Source: DASSUC01 sp035649895
Lineage (GTDB): Bacteria > Actinomycetota > Actinomycetes > Mycobacteriales > Micromonosporaceae
Direction of reading: 5' to 3'
DNA length: 64,000 nt
Assembly (NCBI GenBank): GCA_035649895.1
Contig: DASRIS010000043.1
Coordinates: 1-64,000 of the forward strand
Shown: one piece after another, positions 59,825 to 64,000 of the stretch
Numbering within the stretch: position 1 is the stretch's first letter
Layout of the letters: every line of letters begins with the position of its first letter
The notes under the pieces: model-generated
Told to the model about the DNA's origin: nothing
Database searches by the model: none
Seen by the model: only the letters and a program-made list of their open reading frames with translations
Position numbers and translations under genes: made by a program

Positions 59825-60847
59825 TCACTCGGCGCCTGGCTGGGCGCCGGTCTGGCGAGGATTGTAGGTTGATGACCTAGCCAGGTCTTCGAAGAGGCGC
59901 TGCTCCCGTGGGCTGAGCCGCTCGGGCACCATCACCTTCACCTCGGCGTAAAGGTCCCCCGCCGCGCCCTGGGAGCTGGGCAGGCCCCGGCCGGGCAGGC
60001 GCAGGCGGCGGCCCGTCGACGAGCCGGGCGGCACCTGCACCTGCACCACCCCAGCTGGCGTGTTGAGCGGGACCGTCGCGCCAAGCGCCGCCTCCCACGG
60101 CGTCACCGGCAGGTCCACGAAGACGTCACGGCCGTCGACCCGGTAACGCGGATGCGCTGCCAGCCGGACGACTAGGTAGAGATCGCCGGCCAAGCCCCCA
60201 CCCGTACCGGAGGCGCCCAAGCCGGCAAGCCGGATCCGCGTGCCGTCGGTGACCCCTGCCGGGATGCTCACCTCGTAGCTACGCGACCCGCCCGGCGCCG
60301 GCACGCTGACCAGGCAACGGCCACCGGTGTACGCGTCCTCGACCCGCAGCTGGACCTCCGCCTCGGTGTCGGTGCCTGGTGCCGCGGACCGGCGGCCGAA
60401 GCCGCGACGGGGAAAGCCCCCGCCGAGCATCCCGTCGACGTCGACAAAGCCCGGGTCGTGCGGGCCAGGATCTCCAAAGCCCGACGCTTGCCCGTACCGG
60501 TCGCGGAACGGGGCGTCGCGGAAGGCGCCACGGATGTTGACGCGTACCCGCCGCCCTCGGCCCCAGGTCTCGGACGGGCCACCCGCCGGGCCGCCGCCAG
60601 GGCGCTCACCGCTGGTGGGTGCCTTTCGCCAGTCGGGGCCGAACCGGTCGTAGCGGGCCCGGGTGGCCGGGTCCGACAGCACCTCGTACGCCTCGCCGAT
60701 CTGCTTGAACCGCTCCTCCGCCCCGGAGTCCTGGTTGACGTCCGGGTGGTGCTGGCGGGCGAGCTTCCGGTAGGCGTGCTGGATCTCCTCCTGGCTGGCG
60801 GTGCGGGCCACCCCGAGCACCTGGTAGAAGTCATGCGTCGGCGCCAC
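59825..60847 (-). CDS. DnaJ/CbpA-type co-chaperone (type II)
   Basis: A 340-residue J-protein. The J domain (1-70) carries the HPD motif in HHPDVN and DFYQVLGV at its start. A Gly/Phe/Arg-rich region spans 75-165. No zinc-finger CxxCxGxG repeats are present, so it is CbpA/DnaJ2-like. Two beta-rich substrate-binding domains follow, with VPPGSSTGRRLRLPGRG and GDLYAEVKVMVP. It delivers unfolded proteins to DnaK. GTG 60847 with GGAG at suitable spacing. It follows the HspR-like gene by 102 bases, with an operator-like sequence in between. Confidence 0.92.
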   Translation of the reverse strand: MAPTHDFYQVLGVARTASQEEIQHAYRKLARQHHPDVNQDSGAEERFKQIGEAYEVLSDPATRARYDRFGPDWRKAPTSGERPGGGPAGGPSETWGRGRRVRVNIRGAFRDAPFRDRYGQASGFGDPGPHDPGFVDVDGMLGGGFPRRGFGRRSAAPGTDTEAEVQLRVEDAYTGGRCLVSVPAPGGSRSYEVSIPAGVTDGTRIRLAGLGASGTGGGLAGDLYLVVRLAAHPRYRVDGRDVFVDLPVTPWEAALGATVPLNTPAGVVQVQVPPGSSTGRRLRLPGRGLPSSQGAAGDLYAEVKVMVPERLSPREQRLFEDLARSSTYNPRQTGAQPGAE

Positions 60848-60908
60848 GATCCTGCTCCTACTCGCACGATATGGGAGGAGGCAACCTCGCCTTCGTCATC
60901 CATAAAAC

Positions 60909-60928
60909 GTGAGCCATGTTGTATCAAC
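60909..60928 (-). promoter_or_regulatory. HAIR-like operator upstream of the dnaJ-type gene
   Basis: Read on the minus strand: GTTGA-TA-CAAC-ATG-GCTCAC. It matches the site at 61317 in 15 of 19 positions and keeps the spacing of the HspR inverted repeat. It lies 61-81 bases before the dnaJ-type start. Confidence 0.5.
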
Positions 60929-60949
60929 TATCCCACTGACGACGAGCTG

Positions 60950-61306
60950 CTAGCCGGAGGGCGCCGGCCGCGAGCGACGCAGCCACGCGTTCTCCGTACG
61001 CAGCTCGGCCAGCTCCCGCTCCAGGCGCAGGACCAGGCCGATGCCGGCCAGGTTCACCCCGCCCTCGACCAGCGCCGTGATCCGGCGCAGCCGGGTCAGG
61101 TCGTTGTCGCTGTAGCGGCGCGTGCCGCCGTTGGTGCGGGCCGGGGTGAGCAGGCCCGCCCGCTCGTACCCGCGCAGCGTGTGCGGGCCGATGCCGGTCA
61201 GCTCGGTGACCACCGAGATCGGGTAGAGGCCCTGGTCCGGCTCGGCACCGGACTGCCCGGCAGAGCCTTTCCTCGGACTTGACAACGACATGTTCTCGTT
61301 GTACAT
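60950..61306 (-). CDS. hspR-like: MerR-family heat-shock repressor (HspR-like)
   Basis: A 118-residue regulator. LYPISVVTELTGIGPHTLRGYERAGLLTPART and GGTRRYSDNDLTRLRRITALVEGGVNLAGIGLVLRLERE are the HspR DNA-binding and linker signature. HspR represses dnaK/clpB/hsp20 genes through CTTGAGT-N7-ACTCAAG sites with DnaK as co-repressor. The ATG at 61306 has no ribosome site; an internal ATG at 61291 is possible. It lies next to dnaJ-type and hsp20 genes, each preceded by a related operator, so it probably controls both and itself. Confidence 0.88.
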   Translation of the reverse strand: MYNENMSLSSPRKGSAGQSGAEPDQGLYPISVVTELTGIGPHTLRGYERAGLLTPARTNGGTRRYSDNDLTRLRRITALVEGGVNLAGIGLVLRLERELAELRTENAWLRRSRPAPSG

Positions 61307-61316
61307 GGTTAATTAT

Positions 61317-61337
61317 GTTGAGTCAACGGGGCTCAAC
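61317..61337 (+). promoter_or_regulatory. HAIR-type operator between hspR-like and hsp20 genes
   Basis: TTGAGT-N7-GCTCAA with flanking G and C makes an almost perfect copy of the HspR consensus CTTGAGT-N7-ACTCAAG. It is only 11 bases before the hspR-like start and 47 before hsp20, so it could control both divergent transcripts. Confidence 0.65.
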
Positions 61338-61383
61338 TACAGGGCCCGAGCTTAGGGCAAGCACCAAGGAGGCGAGAGCAACG

Positions 61384-61803
61384 ATGTTGATGCGCACCGA
61401 CCCGTTCCGGGAGTTCGACCGGCTCGCCGAGCAGTTCTTCGGCACCGCGAACCGCCCGGCGGTGATGCACATGGACGCCGAGCGGGAGGGTGACTGGTTC
61501 TACGTGCACTTCGACCTGCCAGGTGTAGACCCAGACAGCATCGACGTGACCGTCGAGCGCAACGTGCTCACGGTGACGGCGCAGCGCCAGCGCCAGCAGC
61601 GCGAAGGCGTGGAGCAGGTGATCGCGGAGCGGCCCATGGGCACCTTCCGCCGGCAGCTGTTCCTCGGCGAGACCCTCGACACCGACCACCTCGAGGCAAA
61701 CTACGACAACGGCGTGCTGACCCTGCGGATCCCGGTCGCTGAGCAGGCGAAGCCACGCAAGATCACGGTCGGCGGCAGCGGCCACCAGCAGATCAACGCC
61801 TGA
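61384..61803 (+). CDS. hsp20-like: Hsp20 small heat-shock protein
   Basis: A 139-residue alpha-crystallin-type chaperone. It opens MLMRTDPFREFDRLAEQFFG, as actinobacterial Hsp18-like proteins do. The alpha-crystallin domain has YVHFDLPGVDPDSIDVTVERNVLTVTA and GTFRRQLFLGETLDTDHLEANYDNGVLTLRIPVAE, with the C-terminal IxV-like KITV. It holds unfolding proteins during heat or other stress. ATG 61384 has AAGGAGG upstream. Predicted to be repressed by the neighbouring HspR-like protein. Confidence 0.93.
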   Translation: MLMRTDPFREFDRLAEQFFGTANRPAVMHMDAEREGDWFYVHFDLPGVDPDSIDVTVERNVLTVTAQRQRQQREGVEQVIAERPMGTFRRQLFLGETLDTDHLEANYDNGVLTLRIPVAEQAKPRKITVGGSGHQQINA

Positions 61804-62086
61804 CCGTACAGGCCCACAGGTCCGTTCCGGTTGTCACCTCCGCCGCTGCGGGGCGCGCCATCCAGCGCGCCCCACAGCCGTCCCCAGTCTGAAGGACAAG
61901 TGCTGAGGGGGCGCGATGCAGCTACTGATGCCCGGCCGCTTCTACCGGCGCCGCCGGCGCGTGCGGTCAGCCCATCTCCGCCGACCGCCCAACCGGCGCA
62001 CCTGACCATACCGGCACGCCACGTCGCAGCCTGCACACCGCCGGACGCGTCAGTCGCGTGTCGGGCGCCTGCGCGCACGTATGTAC
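61804..62086. other. Non-coding gap between hsp20 and the CopC-like gene
   Basis: The 283-base gap separates the convergent hsp20 (plus strand) and CopC-like (minus strand) genes. No credible gene, RNA gene or clear terminator was seen. Confidence 0.4.
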
Positions 62087-62638
62087 TCAGAACGATCGGC
62101 GTACCGGTGGACCGGGAACCCGCGGCCGGCGTAGGAGCAGCACGACGACCGTGAGCGCGACGACACCGTCGAGCGCGAGCAGCACCGCACTGAGCGGGTC
62201 GACCCCGTGCTCGTGCGAGGGCTCCGCTACCGCGCCAGCCGGTGCCGGCGCGGCTGCGGAGCCAGCCCCGCTGGCCACGCTGAAGCGCAGCTGCCCCACC
62301 CGCTCCGCACCGCCGGCAAAGGTCACGTGGTACGCGACCGTCATCTCACCGGTGGCCGTGATGCTGACCGGCTGGCGCAGCCGCTCCGGCGTGACCAGGC
62401 TGGGCTGACCGGAGCTCACGGCCGTACCCGCCGTGTCCCGGACGGAGACGTGGGACCGCCCCAGGTCCACGGCACCGTGGAGCGACAGCACGACCTCGGT
62501 GGGGGCCTGCGTGAGCACCGCCCCGTCGGCCGGGCTGGTCGAGGTGACCGCGGCCGGGTCAGGCCTCCCCGCCCAGAACGCGGCCAGCACGACACCAGAC
62601 GCCAGCATCGCCCCGACTGCCAGCACCGGCCGTCGCAT
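62087..62638 (-). CDS. CopC-domain-like secreted/membrane protein
   Basis: A 183-residue protein. A hydrophobic N-terminus (residues 5-25) acts as a signal or anchor; residues 30-125 have the CopC beta-sandwich pattern, VTSTSPADGAVLTQAPTEVVLSL and a later VAYHVTFAGG. A second hydrophobic helix lies near residues 150-172 and is followed by an Arg-rich tail. The N-terminal histidine that normally binds copper is absent (GRPDPAAVTS), so copper binding is doubtful. ATG 62638 is two bases from the upstream stop, so it is co-transcribed with the membrane protein. Confidence 0.72.
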   Translation of the reverse strand: MRRPVLAVGAMLASGVVLAAFWAGRPDPAAVTSTSPADGAVLTQAPTEVVLSLHGAVDLGRSHVSVRDTAGTAVSSGQPSLVTPERLRQPVSITATGEMTVAYHVTFAGGAERVGQLRFSVASGAGSAAAPAPAGAVAEPSHEHGVDPLSAVLLALDGVVALTVVVLLLRRPRVPGPPVRRSF

Positions 62639-62640
62639 GG

Positions 62641-63231
62641 TCAGCCGCTCGGCGTGGCCGCGGGGTCGGCCGCCTCGTCGCGGCGGACGCAGCCGCACCT
62701 GGTCTCCTCGCGCTCCCGAGCGTTAGGGCGCAGGTGCAGGTAGACCGCGATCAGCATGGGGATGAACACGACCGAGTTGTAGAACAGGTGCAGCTCGACC
62801 CTTGGGAAGAAGACCTGGGCCACGCTGGTCGCGACGGCGCCGCCGAAGAACGTGGTGTCGGCCTGTGCCTGGATGAGCAGCAGCAGGTGCTCGATGTGGT
62901 GCCAGAACTGGATCGCCAGCGCAACCAGCCACCAGGTCCTGGCCCGGCCGACGAAGCCGGGCAGCAGCAGGAACAGCCCGGTCAGCATGACTATGGCGTA
63001 CCCGTAGTGCAGCCACTCGGACGAGACGAGCCACGGGAACCACTGGCCGAGCACGCCCCGAGAGGCCGGACGGGGCCGGTCCAGCACCCAGATCTGGTAC
63101 GCCTGCACCAGGTGCTCAGCCCAGTGCGCCAGTACGACAAGCATAAAGACGTTAAGCGCCAACGGGTGGAACCGCCCGTTGACCGCTGCCACGCTAAACG
63201 CCCGAGGTGGCGTCATGCTGATCGCCGACAT
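62641..63231 (-). CDS. His-rich polytopic membrane protein of unknown function
   Basis: A 196-residue protein with about four membrane helices. Conserved-looking histidines occur near membrane borders: LAHWAEHLVQAYQ, SSEWLHYGYA, FWHHIEHLLLLIQ and RVELHLFYN. This HxxxH/HHxxH arrangement resembles metal- or heme-binding membrane proteins, but I cannot assign a family. The C-terminus is charged, with CGCVRRDE. ATG 63231 follows GGAAGGGAAG. It is operonic with the CopC-like gene, which suggests a shared role in metal or redox handling. Confidence 0.7.
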   Translation of the reverse strand: MSAISMTPPRAFSVAAVNGRFHPLALNVFMLVVLAHWAEHLVQAYQIWVLDRPRPASRGVLGQWFPWLVSSEWLHYGYAIVMLTGLFLLLPGFVGRARTWWLVALAIQFWHHIEHLLLLIQAQADTTFFGGAVATSVAQVFFPRVELHLFYNSVVFIPMLIAVYLHLRPNAREREETRCGCVRRDEAADPAATPSG

Positions 63232-63409
63232 CCCAACTTCCCTTCCTGGTAGCGGTGCTTTCTAGGTTGCGGTGACGCTACCCACAGTTACGCATCTATT
63301 CGTCCAGAGTCACAGCAGGAGCAAAGACCCTGCCCGTAACGGCCAGGACCGCCGGCCATGGCGCCTGGGCCGGCCGGAGCAGGACAGGCACTGCGGCCGT
63401 CGCACGTGG

Positions 63410-64000
63410 TCACCGGGCGGCCTCCTCGAAGTGCCGCGCGCAGAGCCGCAGGCGGCGGGCGTGCCACACCATGTACGTGCCGAGGACGAGCTGGACGAGG
63501 CTGCGCCACACGTCCTCCCACCGGTCGCGCAGGCGGAGGTAGGCCAGCACCGGCGCCTGTCGCCGCACCCGGCTGCCACGCGGGGTCAGCAGGCAGGGCC
63601 CCCGGTTCGGCAGCGGTCTGATGTGCGCCGCAGTGGTGGCGAGCTCGAAGTGGGCGAGCACCTCACGCACCACCGCCTTGACCGTCACCGGGGCGAGGTG
63701 CCAGGCCGGGCAGGGCCGGTTGGCGGCGACGCCGAACGGGATGTCTCCGCCGGAACGGTGGAAGTCGGGGTAGCTGAAGCAGAGCACCGACCCGGCCGGG
63801 ATCGCGGTGCCCGCGGGCAGCGTGATGTCGGCCCTGGTGATGCGGTGCGCGACACCGAACAGCGGGTACGCCCGCAGCGTCTCGTCGAAGACCCCGTCGA
63901 GCGCCGCCGGGTCCGGCCCGGCTGCCGCGCGTTGCAGCTCCTCGTTCGCGGCGAGGACCATCAGCACGTGCGCGGTCGCCTCCGAGCTCTGCACGACCGC
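63410..64000 (-). CDS. Cytochrome P450, C-terminal part (5' end beyond the window)
   Basis: The frame is open to the right edge, so the gene is incomplete here. Visible are the end of the I helix (SSEATAHVLMVLA), the K-helix ExxR motif DETLRAYPLF, a beta segment HRITRADITLPAGTAIPAGS and the heme region PFGVAANRPCPAWHLA with the ligand cysteine in the form NRPCPAW. The heme loop lacks the usual CxG, so it may be a divergent P450. After the heme loop, a non-typical tail of about 90 residues (LAYLRLRDRWEDVWRSLVQLV and on) is present, which is longer than usual and hydrophobic in part. Confidence 0.75.
   Translation of the reverse strand, partial: AVVQSSEATAHVLMVLAANEELQRAAAGPDPAALDGVFDETLRAYPLFGVAHRITRADITLPAGTAIPAGSVLCFSYPDFHRSGGDIPFGVAANRPCPAWHLAPVTVKAVVREVLAHFELATTAAHIRPLPNRGPCLLTPRGSRVRRQAPVLAYLRLRDRWEDVWRSLVQLVLGTYMVWHARRLRLCARHFEEAAR

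Overview
The window is GC-rich actinobacterial DNA. Start codons are often GTG, genes are packed with 1-20 base overlaps, and the families seen (BTAD/AfsR regulator, 13E12-type HNH protein, MMPL exporter, HspR-like MerR, StrR-type activator) are typical of actinomycetes. Frequent TACG/GTAC-type codon choices hint at Micromonosporaceae, but that is a weak inference. No rRNA, tRNA or CRISPR array was recognised.

Layout. (1) 99-1454: wreckage of an NRPS gene fused to a broken ECF sigma-factor gene. (2) 1943-4933: a large AfsR/SARP-type regulator, meeting tail to tail with region 3. (3) 4905-18311, minus strand: a 13-gene, mostly overlapping operon coding for an MFS pump, GNAT, ornithine-decarboxylase-like enzyme, DUF6271-like protein, PhyH dioxygenase, membrane EEP phosphatase/nuclease, two GT2 glycosyltransferases (one fused to a flippase-like membrane domain), a DPPR-synthase-like UbiA enzyme, a sugar epimerase, a class III aminotransferase and an ornithine-cyclodeaminase-like protein. 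This looks like assembly of an amino-modified, polyprenyl-phosphate-linked sugar. (4) 18775-20990: an HNH gene with a leaderless-type promoter, and an IS5-family element inserted exactly at its stop codon. (5) 21063-45975, minus strand: a long biosynthetic operon. PhzC-like DAHP synthase, PhzE-like ADIC synthase and an EntA-like SDR supply an amino-shikimate aromatic. A FAAL-acyl-CoA dehydrogenase fusion, an ACP and a thioester-reductase-like protein supply a modified fatty acyl or aldehyde unit. Two paralogous AMP ligases, an FMO, two SRPBCC proteins, a methyltransferase, UbiA, ADH and an MMPL exporter tailor and export it. At the centre is a rifampin-phosphotransferase/PigC-like dikinase split into two polypeptides. 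(6) 46172-53183: StrR-type activator, F420/FMN oxidoreductase, epimerase, P450, SRPBCC and a second FMO; a StrR-like operator lies upstream of the FMO. (7) 53813-59715: SNF2 helicase with a zinc-ribbon partner, then an AAA ATPase/RloB pair (AbiL-type defence genes). (8) 59825-63231: HspR-like heat-shock locus (dnaJ/cbpA, merR, hsp20) with two matching operators, then a CopC-like protein and a His-rich membrane protein. (9) 63410-end: a P450 that runs off the window.

Working model (inference): region 5 with the accessory genes of region 6 makes and exports a lipid-aromatic conjugate, with the split dikinase joining or activating the two halves. Region 3 could add a lipid-linked amino sugar or be a separate cluster. 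The isochorismatase normally needed between PhzE and the EntA-like SDR was not found in the window, so the aromatic product is unproven.
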